DNA of 64,000 bases, from the NCBI GenBank assembly GCA_946894095.1, contig OX335657.1, forward strand, positions 18,290,001 to 18,354,000, read 5' to 3'. This DNA comes from Incurvaria masculella. Taxonomy: Eukaryota > Arthropoda > Insecta > Lepidoptera > Incurvariidae. Shown here one piece after another: positions 10,616-25,000 of this stretch. Positions within the stretch are counted from its first letter, which is position 1. Each line of letters starts with the position of its first letter. A program made the translations under genes and the position numbers. The notes under the pieces are model-generated. The model was not told where the DNA came from. It made no database searches and saw only the letters and a program-made list of their open reading frames with translations.

Positions 10616-12844
10616 TTAAAGAATTCACCGGCAATTGAAAATATGATTAATATGAATTAATGTGATTTTCAAGTCTCCACGGCAGACTTTTTGATGATTC
10701 AATTAGAGAGCAGGATTTGATGCGTAAATTCTGTTACTTTACATACAAAAAATATTTATATGATTTGATTTAAAAATACAATAATTAGTCGTAGCATTTT
10801 TTGGCTAGTAGTCAGGTATATTTATTACAAAATGCTTTTACTTTTTTGCACTAATGCTATTTTGTCCCATCTTTCCAGCTCGGGTGTGCTGTAGAATGGA
10901 GGAGATTACGTAGAAGATTGTTGGTATCTGGGACTGGTAGGTAAGGGCCTAAGGAACTATTGGAAAAAATATTTTTTGCAGACTTAAATTTCTTTCAAGA
11001 TTGCCAAATATTTAGTGAAATTTAAAAGTATGCCAAAATCCGTTGGTAGAATTAGGCTAATTAGATAGTGGCGGAAGGGAGGAGTGTTGAGGAGCGGTTG
11101 GGGGATGAGAGGATTCGTTTGGGCGTACCCTGCAGGAGAGGGGGCAGACCTAACCTCACCTCACCTCACCTAATCTAATCTAATCCGTCCATGTCTGGCT
11201 GTACATGTCTGGCTGCACATGTCAGTCTATAATTACAAACATTATAGAATAGTCAAAATCACCATCACCATCGTGCATACATAGAAAAAAAAATTCACTA
11301 ATAATTGGCTATCTTTAAAAAAACATCTGAAAATATTAGTCTACTGCAATATTTTTGCTAATAGTTCCTCATACTCTCGCTATCAGTGCCATTTACCAGC
11401 AATATTCTACTAAATTCTACAGCCCACATAATTTCAGCTTCTGGTAATACAGTGCAGTAACAGTTGTAATATGACCATGCTTGGGTGGACGGAGATACCA
11501 CCAAAGCGATAAAAAGGTCGCATAGCGTTGTAAAACTAATTACAAGAGTAGGTACATGGTAAATTAATCTGAACCAGTTAGTCGTGCATGAGGATTAAAG
11601 CCTTGACATGAGGTCAGCATAGGGACAGAAACGCATTTCGACTTCCACCGCGTGTCTGCATAGCGCCTCCTCGCCCCCGGCACTCACACTCGACCGTCAC
11701 ATATACAATTCTGCTGAATGGGAGGCATTTTTTACCTCTATCGGTGATAGACGCGGTGTTCGCTATAACATGATGATGCCTCCGTGTCTCCGCTAGTCGG
11801 CCGGCAGCCACTTCACTTCAGAGTAATATCACAATAAAACAACCAGGACTGGATAGAACTACTAATTACCTAAACTTATAACTAATAACCTAAATAACAC
11901 AAAATCTCCAGCAACGCAGCCGCGACAAACGGCAACATGGCAGCGAAGGCTTTAAGATGCTTTCTAGACGATTGAGCGGAATGGATGATTCTGAAATTAT
12001 TGATTGAATATTGGTTTGAATTACTTAATTTATATTAAGAGTTCATTTAAATTAGGAGTATTGATTGTAATGAGAAGATATTTTTTTTTTCAGTAAACAC
12101 TTTAAAAGCAACTTGCAAGAAAATTCTTTCAATTTTATTTTCGCTGTGCGATCAATCGTCTAGGAAGGATTTAAAAAAAAAAAGAAAAATATTCAATGAC
12201 ATATTTTATATTTTGTAACACAAATCTAGTTGGAAGAGCAAAGGTTTTAAAACCATGCAGCCATAATGATTTCTTTCGAAAAGGCAATTAGGCATAGACC
12301 TAGCATGCGGCTGCACGCAATAAGGCATTAGCGCGAAGACGATACGCGAGCAACGTGAGTCAAACTGCGATATTACTGCGACCAGTGACTGCGACTGACC
12401 GAACGCGTTGAATTTAAAACTTGATAACACTTTTACGACCAAACCGACGAATTATTTATCCTTTCTATTCTTAGTTCCCACGGATTAGCCTGCATTCTGG
12501 AATGGAATCGTTTTTTTATTGAACCGGACATGAAGGGCTAATACCATACAACTACCGTCTTGATATTAGCCCAAAGCACCACATACCAACATTAATTTGG
12601 TGCCATTTTATTTTATTCTTTGACGCATCCTCTCTTAAGTCTGTGACGCAGAGTTTGACGTATATCATTTATATTCTGTGACGTACATCTGCTGCGCGGT
12701 TTTGTTATTGTTGAGTTTGGTGCCTACTGATTCGCGATCTAGGGAGAACTGTTATCTATTTCGTTTCCTGTCTGGCGCCTGCCGCTACCACATTCGTCAG
12801 ATCAGATGTCTACCCGCGCGGCCGCCTAGAGTGGTGTTAACGCT
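10616..12844. other. Region upstream of the KIAA0319-like gene
   Basis: Mostly unrecognised AT-rich DNA. At 12508-12597 there is a minus-strand tail of the SINE family. A repetitive CCTCACCT tract lies near 11150-11190. The promoter and 5'UTR of the gene starting at 12845 should lie in the last few hundred bases, but no TATA box or initiator can be assigned with confidence. Confidence 0.35.
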
Positions 12845-13001
12845 ATGTTCTCTCCGGAGGCTGCCGGGCGTCTGCTGTTTGCCCTGCTGGCGATGTCGAC
12901 GTGCGGCGCGCACGCGCAGGACGCATGGGAGGATGACACCGGTGCCGGCGAGCGCTGCCCTCGACTATACCCTAAAAAGTTTATCGGCTACACTCCCATC
13001 G
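12845..13001 (+). CDS. KIAA0319L: KIAA0319L exon 1: start and signal peptide
   Basis: The ATG opens [20 protein letters not shown], a clear signal peptide, then [10 protein letters not shown] and [14 protein letters not shown]. Donor ATCG|gtcagt, phase 1. Later ATGs would lose the leader. Confidence 0.9.
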
Positions 13002-16000
13002 GTCAGTCAGCTGTGTCTCCATTACAATGTCTGAAGCCATACAATTTTATTTTTATACAAACTTAGGAATGTAACTGCTAGGTTTCCTAAATCATTTTGC
13101 TGACCCTGCTTTTGCTGCTTCCCAGTGCGTTCCACTCTCCGTTATGATTAGTCATGGTCTTCACTTCAAATTAAATCAAACACTTTAATTGATGATATTG
13201 AACAAATTTTAAGATATAAAAGCTACCCCGAGATTGACCTGCCTAAATTTATTTTATGAAATAATTTTTTTTTAAGAACTACCTATGTCAAGATCAAGTC
13301 ACATATTGTAATTATTGTTTATTTACACAGGTAAATTTAGAGACAAGCTTTAATGTCATAAATTGTATAATATAGGAAATGGATGGGTTTGATTTAATTA
13401 AAAGTTTTTTTTAGCATTTAAATAAAAGCAGGTATTTAAAAATGTTTTTTACCATTAATTTATTTTCTAGTTTATGCTGGATATGTTTTTAAGTCTGTTC
13501 ATTTCATTTAATGCATTATTAGGTTGTGGTTTCCATTAGCCACGCAAACCTAGCATCTCGCTGGTTGGATAGGATTGAAGTTTGTCTTCATAGGAACTCA
13601 CCGGTGAAAGATTTTTGTTCAAAGATATCTCCTTCTTTATAATAAAAAAATTCCAAATTTGGTCAATTTCAATGATTCCACCTGTATTGTCTGCGTTCAG
13701 TAACTGAAGAAATGCTCAAAGAGATCTCGGTCCAGATGCTGTGAAAAGAAAAAGGTGCATTCATTCTCTTTACTCAATCTTCTCTGGAAAATCATTTTCT
13801 TTGCCTTCAACAACTCATTAGCACCTTCACCTTGTTTTTTTAGGGTTCCGTACCCAAAGGGTGAAAACTGAACCCTATTACTAAGCTTCCGCTGTCCGTC
13901 CGTCCGTCCGTCCGTCCGTCCGTCCGTCTGTCTGTCACAGGGCTGTATCTCAGTAACCGTAACAGGTAGACAGCTGAAATTTTCACAGCGTGTGTATTTA
14001 TTTTGCCGCTATAACAACAAATAGGTAAGATTAAAAAATAATTAAAATTAAAGGGGGCTCCCATACAAAAAACGTGTTTTTTTTTTACGATGGTACGGAA
14101 CCCTTCGTGTGCGAGTCCGACTCGCACTTGGCCGGTTTTTGCTTTATCCTTTTTATTGCCTTTATTTTTCTGTCAGTTCTCTATGTATATTTTTTTATGG
14201 TGTTATGTTTATATATATGGTTTTTTATCCGATCGCAATAATGTTTTTTATAGACCCAGCTTTTAAATTGTTTTCAAATTATTATATGAATACGAACATT
14301 AACTATGTAAAATGTCCTAGAAATTAAAACAATAGACATGTACGCACTCTTAATAATAATAATTGATAATCTCCAACCAATTATGACAGGAGCGACAAAT
14401 ATTTTTGTTTGAATAAAAACACACACTGGATTGTAACTCCCTAGGTGTCCGCGCTGCAATTGACTTGGATTTGTTTTACTCTAGAGGGTTTACTCAAGAG
14501 TCTCCATAAACTTACAAGGTTTTTATATTATATTATATTATTATTGATAGGCTAGAAGCTTTAAGCTGATGCGCCTATATCACAACACTTATTTATTTAT
14601 TTATTATAATTATATTTTTTTAGATTTTATATGATTGTCCAATTTATTTTTGAAGGAATTTACGGAGACAGCGTTTAAAACTTCACTGGGAAGACTGTTC
14701 CAAGATTCTACCACTCTGTTGGCAAGAAAGTGTCGTCGAGGGTTCTGCTTCGACCGATTGTGATACAGCTTTTTTGAGTTAGTGTGTAGCACATAATACA
14801 ACGTCACCCCAGGCACTTTTAACTCTTCCGTACTTGTGGACAGCTTTCCCATGGAGTTGCCCAGGCAGGACGGGCTTCGGCCATTACACTTAATTAATTT
14901 ATTTATTTTAGGGCCGATTTTTCAATCCTGAGGTAGTACCTACTGATAGTACAAATTCACGTTTGTCAAAAGACATCATTGCTGGATAATTATTTCTTCT
15001 ATCACAATTATCTGACTATAATTTTACTAATAAAAATATGGACTTACTATATCGAATAGATAAGCAGAAGCGTAAATAAATCCGTCGAATAGCTATCCGG
15101 CTGTCTATTAGACTATTTAAAAATCATCCCTTAGACAGTCAGCAACCAACCGAATGGTGAAAACCCAATTGGCTCATTACAAAGATCTATTTGCAACAGG
15201 TAACCTAACAGCGGGCAACTACACGGAGCAGCCCTCACTGAAAGTGCTGCGGGCGTGCGTGATGGGCTGCTGCCGCGTGGCCGCCTGCAACGCGGTACTC
15301 GCCGTCGACGACAAGTGCTACCACGTGGAGTGCTACTCGAACGAGCTGTGCGTGCCGCAGCCGCGCGGCGCTGCCCAAGCGCACACCGCCATGGTTCTGG
15401 TGCGCCCTGTGCTGCCCGACGGTGGGTACCGAGCCACGTTATTATTGACTGTTAAAGTATTCTTTATTTTATTCTATTAAAATATAAACAGAAGTACTGT
15501 TAATCCTCTGATAGTACTTATCGGACTGATAGTACAAATTCACTTTTGTCAAAAGACGGATAGTCATTGCTGGAGAATTATATCTTCTATCACAATTATC
15601 TGAGTATAATTTTACTTATAAACATTTGGACTTACTATATCGGAGAGATAAGCAGAAGTGTAAATAATTCTGTCGAATAGCTATCTTTATCAGACTATTG
15701 AAAAATCATCCCTAAATGAGATTAAATACTCAATTAGTGGACACACCCGATATCATGTTTCGTGAGTATTACATCAGAATGAAGGTACTTAGGTAAAATA
15801 CATTGCCAGTTCCAGTAGATTATCTTTATCGATTATCCAGCCGTAAGCCTTTTTAGGGTTCCGTACCCAAAGGGTGAAAACGGAACCCTATTACTAAGCC
15901 TCCGCTGTCCGTCCGTCCGTCCGTCCGTCCGTCCGTCTGTCACAGGGCTGTATCTCAGTAACCGTAACAGGTAGACAGCTGAAATTTTCACAGAGTGTGT

Positions 16001-19000
16001 ATTTATTTTGCCGTTATAACAACAAATAGGTCAAATTAAAAAATAATTAAAATTAAAGGGGGCTCCCATACAACAAACGTGATTTTTTTGTATTTTTTTT
16101 GTTACGAGGGTACCCTTTGTGTGCGAGTCCGACTCGCACTTGGCCGGTTTTTTAAGTTTGCATTCATTTTACAAATCAAGTAAATATACTTTTTCATACT
16201 AAAAAAGTAACTTATTGCAAGGGATGTGATATGTATGTATGTATATTTACTTAAGTCAACCTAGGACTGGGTCTAGCGTCTGATATCAAATACAAATTTT
16301 AGTGTCAACGGCAACATGTTTGAATGATCAATATTTGCAGTCAATGTCCGCAACGTAGATAAAGCGTAAATCAATGTATGTAGGTATAATCTTAAAAACG
16401 TGTTAGTAGGAGGTATTAATTATGGTAGGCGAGACTGTAGGAGAATTCCAAATTATGGCTATAAAGCAGGTGGCGAAATTGTAAGAGGTAATACCCTTGA
16501 ATGGTTTTGCTGGTTCGGGTCCAGCCTTCCAATATATTTCTAAAGTAGTTCTTGTTACAGGGGACTTTCTTTAATTAATGTGCTTCACGGTCGATTATAC
16601 TTACATACATATCACATTTAACAAATCCATTTTACTATTTTACCTTGTTTTTGTTGAATGTTTGTAATTCATTCCTGTGTGTAAACCAAATAAATTTTAA
16701 ATACTTCTTTGACCCAAGTCCTCATCCCTTTGAAATATTGCTTTCAGGTGGGCCTTCCCGCTGAACTCCCCATACAAACGTAGAAAGAAGATCACGCCCA
16801 TATTTCTTGCCAGAGATCCCAAATTTTGCTCAAATTAGCTTTATTTGATGGAACTACATGTCTAATGACCTTTGGCATTGTAAAATTGTGTTTGGTTTCA
16901 AGTTATAAGGTCCGAAAGTTCTATGTTTTCGCGCGTTTTATACAATAACTTTGGAGGTGAATTACTCAACGATAAAGTAAAAACATCTCAAAAAGATTAG
17001 TCATCAAACATAGCTTGTTTCATCAAGATTTATAATCAATTTTGCTTTTGTTAGATTTTTTATTACAACGGTCGTGGTTTTCTTTTAGCTATAAGTCGTT
17101 TTGTAATTGAAATTTTCGTAAATCTTACCAAATCATTCACTATGCGCATTGTCTGCTTTGTGGACATGTTGCATCCTCCTCATCACGGAGCCTGTCTTTT
17201 TCTTTGAAACAGAGAAGGTCCCAGAGCGCACAATAGCACGTTTTTGTACCGTGCCCGCAAATGAGTTGGTCCCACCGGGAAGAGCCACCTTAAGTTAAAC
17301 TCATCTTTGTTCTGACAATTGGCTCAAAATTCAACTATTTCATTTATCTAATGGTTTCATGCGTAGGCAGCAGTCGAGAAATATCAATATAGCTGTTATC
17401 AAAGCTCTTTCGTCCTTGCAATATCAGGTCAAATGGTAAATTACAATGGTCAGTCGCTGCTAACAGACTGAATGCCTGACACATGTGTATATGGTAAAGC
17501 CATTATATAAGTTGCCTTCACAAATATCTATATTTTTTTTAATGTAATGACTTGGAAGGCCCACTATCATGATATCAGTCCAACGCACCGCATTCCCGAA
17601 GGAATCAGGTGCCACGCCAGGATTTTTAATCTTTATAAGCACGGATGCATTTAACTGGATGCAATTCAGCACTCATGACTTCATGTAGCACTCGATTCCA
17701 AGGTTCTACAACAAGATTAACCAGAAAATGTTTCCTTGGGATTTCCAGCCAACTCTAAAATACTACTAAATTACTAAAACTCAAAGCTAAAGATCGGTTT
17801 ATCAAAAAGTTTAGCAAAATGAATAAAAAGGAAAACAATGATTATTATTATTATTTTGTTATTTAGTTCAATTTTTCGGATCTATAGGTCTAAGCTAGAT
17901 TTATTTTATTTGATAATTTTTATGTGTGACTGTTCGAATCCAAAATAAATGAAAAAATAATAATAATAAAGTGGCTACTAGTGTGCACATAGATTTTTGT
18001 GATATGTAACACATGAGGGTTATGTTAGGCTTAAAATAAATATAAATATAAAAAAATTTTAGAGAGCTGGGAAGACATCCTCGCGAACTACCGGCAGCAG
18101 CAGCTCGGCGAGGCGGCAGGCTCGCCGGAGTACCGGGCGCGCGGCGACGCGGAGCCGCTGGAGGAGGCGGCGTCTCTCGCGCACTACATGGAGCTGCCCG
18201 AGTTCGGCGAGGCGCTCTCGCGGCGACTGCTGCGCCCGCACGACTACCTCGAGCCCGCCGAGCTGCTGCCCGACCCCACCGGCTACGTGGGCAAGCTCTG
18301 CGAGGTGAGCTCGACGCGACGCTCACTACCCGAGGGACTGCGGTATACATCCTCTTGAACTGCCGGCAGCAGCAGCTAGGTGAGGCGGGCTCAGTGGAGT
18401 GTCGGCTGTATAACTCATCTCCTGTAGGATGCCGGAGCTGCCTCACACTCACACCTGTGGGTCAAGCAAATACTAAGCTGAGTTAAGTACCTGTTTGGCT
18501 CCCTCGATACAGCGCCGTGACGTGTGTCTCGTAAATAATCCTCCAATTCAAAAAGCCAAAAATCCCTAAATTTTCCCGCAGACTTTCATCTATCATCTCT
18601 ACCCTGGAGAATGCTCTTCTGTTGACATTCCAATAATAAGAACTCACCGATCCTTCATCAGTAGGTTTAGTAAACTATGAAATGGGCTCCCTGCCAGGTA
18701 GTTCCCCCAAATTATAACATTTCACCCTTCAAACATGGTGTTAAGTAGCACCTGGCTTGCCATACACATAGTTTTCGCAGTCGCTGTGAAAGTTAAAAAG
18801 CCCGTGGATGTCATCGAGCACTTCTCGTGTGAGGGCCTGCCGAATGCCATATGCCGCTCTTAACAATTTTTTTTTGCAACCTTTATGATTTTAACCCAAT
18901 ACACCACATTCCCTAAGGAATTAAGTACAATGCCAGGACCTTCCCTTTATGAGCACAACTACTTTTAACTGGATGGAAAACACGGACAATTGTTCATTGC

Positions 19001-22000
19001 GGCTTCGACCATCTTATCATCCAATGCCTACCGCACCAACCCGGGCGGGCTTAAACTGAGCTTATCCTACGTTTTACATGGATTCCGAACCATGGAGCAT
19101 CTCGCATTCGTGACGAAATGCACTTTTCTAGACCTATGGTATGCTAGGCAAGTCCCCGCGCCACTAGGCTACGAGCTGCTCTCCAATCTGTAGCCGTACA
19201 GCTCTTTGTACAGTTGCTCACAGATATTCGATGGGCAGGTGGGCGTGGAGGGCGAGTGTCCGGCGCACGCGCAGTGCGCCGGGGCGCGCGGCGCGCGGCG
19301 CGGCGCGTGCCGCTGCCGCGCGGGCTACAAGGCGGGCGGTGCGGGGCGCGGCGCGTGCGTGCCGACCTTCACCAAGGATTCGGCAGAGACGCCGGCGCAG
19401 TCGCAGGCGCGCGACGAACCCGCCGAGCGCGCAGTGCAGAAACTCATTGTCTCCGTTGCCTCCCAAGAGGTGCGTTAGCCCCATATTTATACTATTCTTT
19501 TGTTGAGAAACAGTTGTTCAACATTGTTGATGAGGAATAATAAAGGTGATATCCAAATCCAGGCCTCTTAGAAATCATTCATGTCTTTTATTGACACATG
19601 TGCGATAATTAATATTTATTATTTGAACATATTTTAAACTATCCGAATCCCCATTTTTCACGGCCAGTTACTCGTTAAATAACTAAGGGCCGAGTGCACG
19701 ACGCCTCGTAAACTGTTATCCGTTACTGATTACATTTGACGATGATGTGACGGCTAATCGCCCATCATATGAAATTGAGTTGCACGTAACATATTTTCGT
19801 CAACATTAGCTTGCCAGGCGTTAGACCACAAATAGTCCCTCGAAACAATCGGCAAAAATGTTTGCTGTATGGCAACTCTCAGCACCGCCTGAGCTGACAT
19901 AGTATTGTCCTTCTTCCACAGTATATTATCAGAAAGAGACAGACACAATTGTGGCACCATCTAGCGTCAATCATTCGTACTAACAAACAAAACAGTTGCT
20001 CTTGTAGCCGCGGGGTGGCGCTACTAGCGCCCAATATGTCGGCTTGCTATCAGCTGTTGGTAGCACCATAGATTACATAGATTTGGCGCCGAAATTTTTA
20101 ATCCGTGGAACCGAGTGCCAGGCTAAAAACAAAGCATTGTGTTCCATTAATGGCGACGTTTGCCTATTATTTAAGGTCCAATAAGACTGCAAAAATGTAA
20201 AAATAGGGACTTTTGACACTTTGAATTATTACTTGATTGTGATTTTGACAGTGATCAATGGGTCGGGAGTGATTAAGATTAGCGGTTAACATCATAGATC
20301 AACCTAATGATTAAGTTTCGTGCAACGCAAATTTTGACTGATCAGTCTTTAATCATACGTTGACGCTGATGTTGACATGCACGACGGTACGTGCAACCCG
20401 GCCTAAAAGTAATAAATAATTCACAATTACATCTTTTCCTACTAACAATATGAATAAGACAAGGACAGAACATCGCTGCGTACTTCCGTTGTCACTAGAC
20501 GTGTTCGGGCTCCATGTCATTCCGTCCGGTAAGGGAGAAAAAAAGGCGTAAATATGTATGTAAAATTATCCCTAGGACCAATGTAAAGGATTGTTGCTTA
20601 TGAAATATCAAAGAGACATTAACTCTGTCCATTTTTATTGCGTTTTGACTGGAGCATTTTGCTCTATGCTGACTCTGGTGTCTCAAAAACATTAATAACC
20701 CTAAAACCGCATTTTGTCAATAACTTTAAAATGGCAATTAATTTGGTCTTCAAAATTAATAACTCGAAAAGTAATATTATTTTCGAAATTATAACACTGG
20801 TTTGGAAGATAGAAACTAAAATTTTGTGGGGCCCAAAATGTATGGGGCAATGAGCTGGAAAGAAAGTTTTTTATCGATATGATTTGTCCGCACGCCAGTC
20901 TGCGTCAAAATGTTTCCCAAGGAAGTAGTAGTGATGCTGTGTTCTCCGTATCTAATGTATTAAAAAGGTCAAAACTATCGTTTGCAAAGAGAAGAATTTA
21001 TGAGTGAGTGATTCGGCCGATATCGGCAGACATCTGAGAATTATTTTATTTTGTCGTGTTTTCTTTCTACTGGTTACTTAAGCGGTACATTTCCGACGTA
21101 ACCCTTAAGGTGGCCCAACCCGCTCATCTCCCCATACAAAAGGGGAAAGAAGATCACGCCCATATTTCTTGTCAGAGATCCAAAATTTTGCTCAAAATAG
21201 CTTCATTTGATCGAACTAGATGTCTGATGACCATTGACATTGTAAAGTTGTGTTTGGTTTCCAAGTTATAAGGTCCGAAAGTTCGAATTTTTCGCGCGTT
21301 TTATACAATAACTTTGGAGGTGGATTACGCAATGATAAAGTAAGAACATCGTAAAAAGATTAGTCATCAGACATAGCTTATTTAATCAAGATTTATGGTC
21401 TATTTGGTTTTTGTTAGATTTTTGACTACAGCGGTCGTGGTTTACTTTTAGCTATAAGTCGTTTTGAAATTAAAATTTTCGTAAATCTTACCAAATCATA
21501 CACTATGCACATTGTCTTTTTTGTGGACATGTTGCATCTTCCTCATCACGGAGCCTGTCTTAATCTTTGAAACAGAGAAGGTCCCAGAGCGCAACAGCAC
21601 GGTTTTGTACCGTGCCCGCGAATGAGTTTGGCCCGCCGGGTTGGGCCACCTTAAGACCCTAGTTTGTGCTCAAAATGTAATGCAATATAGTCTGAAATAT
21701 TGCTGCTGCCATCACTTAGGGCCGAGTAAATCAGCGTAAAATAAATTTCAATGTATAATTTCACTTTTTATAGGCAATATGGAATGGAGACGAGTCTACT
21801 CCGTGCGGTTCACTAAAAATACATCTTTTGACATTGATTAACTTAGAAGTTTCTGCATGTGATCAGTTTAGTTCTTAACGGTGGCGTATGGATAATCTGC
21901 AGAAAGCCAGAACCTGACCATTCACAGAATTGCCTTATCTTGATTTTCGAACGGTAAGGCTTGGTCGGCGCCTCTATCGAGGCTGACATGTCTGTGGTCT

Positions 22001-25000
22001 TTCTCTTTGCAGATTGAGCTGCCAGAAAACAAAGTAACACTATCTGCATTTACTATTCCCGACGAGAAAAGCAGCGGCGGCCATTACAGCTACGTGTGGA
22101 CCCTCGTGGACCAGCCCAAGGATAAATTCACGGGTCAGTCGCACCTTTCACGTTCCGTTCTCTCATATATAGCTTTTGGAGCGATGTTCCTTATCGTGCG
22201 TTTGGCAGATCGGAACTGCACGGGAAAAATTGTCCGAGCGGCGCTTTTTCTGGCGCAGACCCTTTAACCCATATTACTTTACGGCCGATACGATAACACC
22301 GCTACCTGTCTCTTTCTTCGCTTGTCTTTTTCTTCATGAAAAAGAAGACAGGTATTAGTATCGAACTTCGGGCCGTAATAAAATACAATGCATTGGGACC
22401 AAAATCCAAAGAAGCCCTCTGCGACAGTGTGTCTTAATTTCATTAAGATAGGCTTCTAGCACTTCAAGCATATACTCTTGCTTAACTTGACGACTGGCGC
22501 TTGCCAAATGTTATTCCGTCCGACTTTGGAGTGAGCAAAGTCGGACGTAAAAGGTACACTGAAACCTCTCATCATGTTTCTTTACTCCGTTCCCAACTTC
22601 GGTACATATTATTGAAAAAAATGTTTCCCAACAGGTAATATGAATCAAAACGACGAGACCATGGTGCTGACTGACCTTACGGAGGGGCAGTACCAGTTCA
22701 AGGTGACGGTGAACGGCACGACGAGCTACGGCGAGGGGTTCGCCAACGTGACGGTGCTGCCGGCAGCGCGCACCAACACGCCGCCGCGCGCCGTCATCGC
22801 GCCCGCCGCGCAGACCGTCAAGCCGCCCAACACAGGCGCCGTGCTCGACGGCAGCGCCAGCAAGGTTACTCACCCTCACTATGAAACATGTTCCGTATAG
22901 TTAGCTAGTAATTCCTTTTAGCATGCACCCAACTATTTTCTAAATGCCTCTCCCTCCATATTACACATTACACCACACCCATACACACTATCTCCGCACA
23001 CAACATAAACACATATGCTTTTCCTAATGCTGCCCCATCCCTATTACACATTACAACACACCTCCATAAACTATCACACAACACAACACATGCTTTTCCT
23101 AGTGCTTCCCCCTCCCTATTACACATTACACGCCACCCACAAACACTATCACACCACACCACACAAAACCATGCACATATAATCTCACACAAGCAAAGTG
23201 CTCACACTCGCTTACACTAATTTTACAGAAACTAAAGATTTTTATCGATGGTGCCATCACAGCTTTCTATACTTTTGGGACTTTACATTTTCGTATAAGG
23301 TGAAAAATGCCATCCTTATTTGTGCCAAGTCCAATGCGATGGTAGCAATCTGGGCAGGGGATGGGCACCTACAGTTTTAAATGGATTCTGAACCATGAAA
23401 CGGCTCACATTCGTGACGAAATGCACTTATCCAACTCAGACAGAAAATGAAAGTGGTGCATTAAGGAGGAGGGGATTTGAACTAATGACTTCTGGCATGC
23501 AAGCCAAGTCTGCGCGCCACTGAACTACAGGGCGCTCTACTGTTACTGCTATTTTTTTTATTTATGTTTACTTTCCTTTTGCTATCCTTCACGGGCGAAT
23601 TTGTGAGGTGAATTTCCTTCCACAAAATCACTTGCATTTCTTACTTTTTAGCATGGAAAACCTCAAACAGGACACGATGTATACGAATGGTGTTGTTGCG
23701 TGGACAGGACGACGACGGCATCGTGTCGTGGCACTGGGAGGTGGCGTCGGGCCCCATCGGCTACCAGCCGCGGCTGCCGGAGGGCGCCACCCTTGAGCTG
23801 AAGGACCTGACGCAGCCCGGCAACTACACCTTCAAGCTGACCGTGCAGGACACCGACGGCGTCAAGAACTCCACCACCGCCAACATCACCGTGCTCAACC
23901 ACACCGACTACCCGCCGGAGGCCAACGCAGGTACGAACCCCGACGGTGCCCCCATTTTTACGATTTTGAAATTTGTCAATGTTACCAACTCAAAATCCTC
24001 AAGTTTTTTTTAAGTAATTGGACATGATGGCTAATACCGAACTGACCGTCAGATATTAGCCTAACACACCACATGGGGACTAGGTGCCATGCCAGGACCT
24101 TTCCTATAATGCTCGGCAAACGCCCGGTTCCACCACCTCCAGCTACAAAAATCCCAAAGTTATCTTTCGGTTACATCATACAAATATGCAATGTAGCCGA
24201 AAGATAACTATCGGATTTAAGGTAACTGGAGGTGGTGAAAACAGGGGTAAGTTAAGTACTTCCTTCCTAACTCCCGACCAGGTTGGTACCACCGCATTGA
24301 ATGAAACTATGGTTTAAGCGGTTAGTTCAGTTTACCCGTGCTCATAAAGGGAAGGTCCTGGCATGCTTTCGGGAATATAATGTAAAGGTAGTTGTGTGGT
24401 ATAAGCCATTCATGCCGAGGTACACTTTTGTAAACTAAGATTAAGGTGGCCCAACCCGCTCATCTCCCCATACAAAAGGGGAAAGAAGATGACGCCCATA
24501 TTTCTTGTCAGAGATCCAAAATTTTGCTCAAAATAGCTTTATTTGATCGAACTAGATGTCTGATGACCATTGGCATTGTAAAATTGTGTTTGATTTCTAA
24601 GTTATAAGGTCCGAAAGTTCGAATTTTTCGCGCGTTTTATACAATAACTTTGGAGGTGGATTTCGCAAAGATAAAGTAAGAACATCGTAAAAAGATTAGT
24701 CATCAGACATAGCTTATTTAATCAAGATTTATAATCTATTTGGTTCTTGTTAGATTTTTGACTACAGCGGTCGTGGTTTACTTTTAGCTATAAGTCGTCT
24801 TGAAATTAAAATTTTCGTAAATCTGACCAAATCATACACTATGCACATTGTCTTTTTTGTGGACATGTTGCATCTTCCTCATCACGGAGCCTGTCTTATT
24901 ATTTGAAACAGAGAAGGTCCCAGAGCGCAACAGCACGGTTTTGTACCGTGCCCGCGAATGAGTTGGGCCCGCCGGGTTGGGCCACCTTAAGTGAACAGTG

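Noticed and set aside
17901..18452. 183-codon minus-strand frame
   Set aside because: Antisense of KIAA0319L exon 3 plus flanking intron; no recognisable motif.
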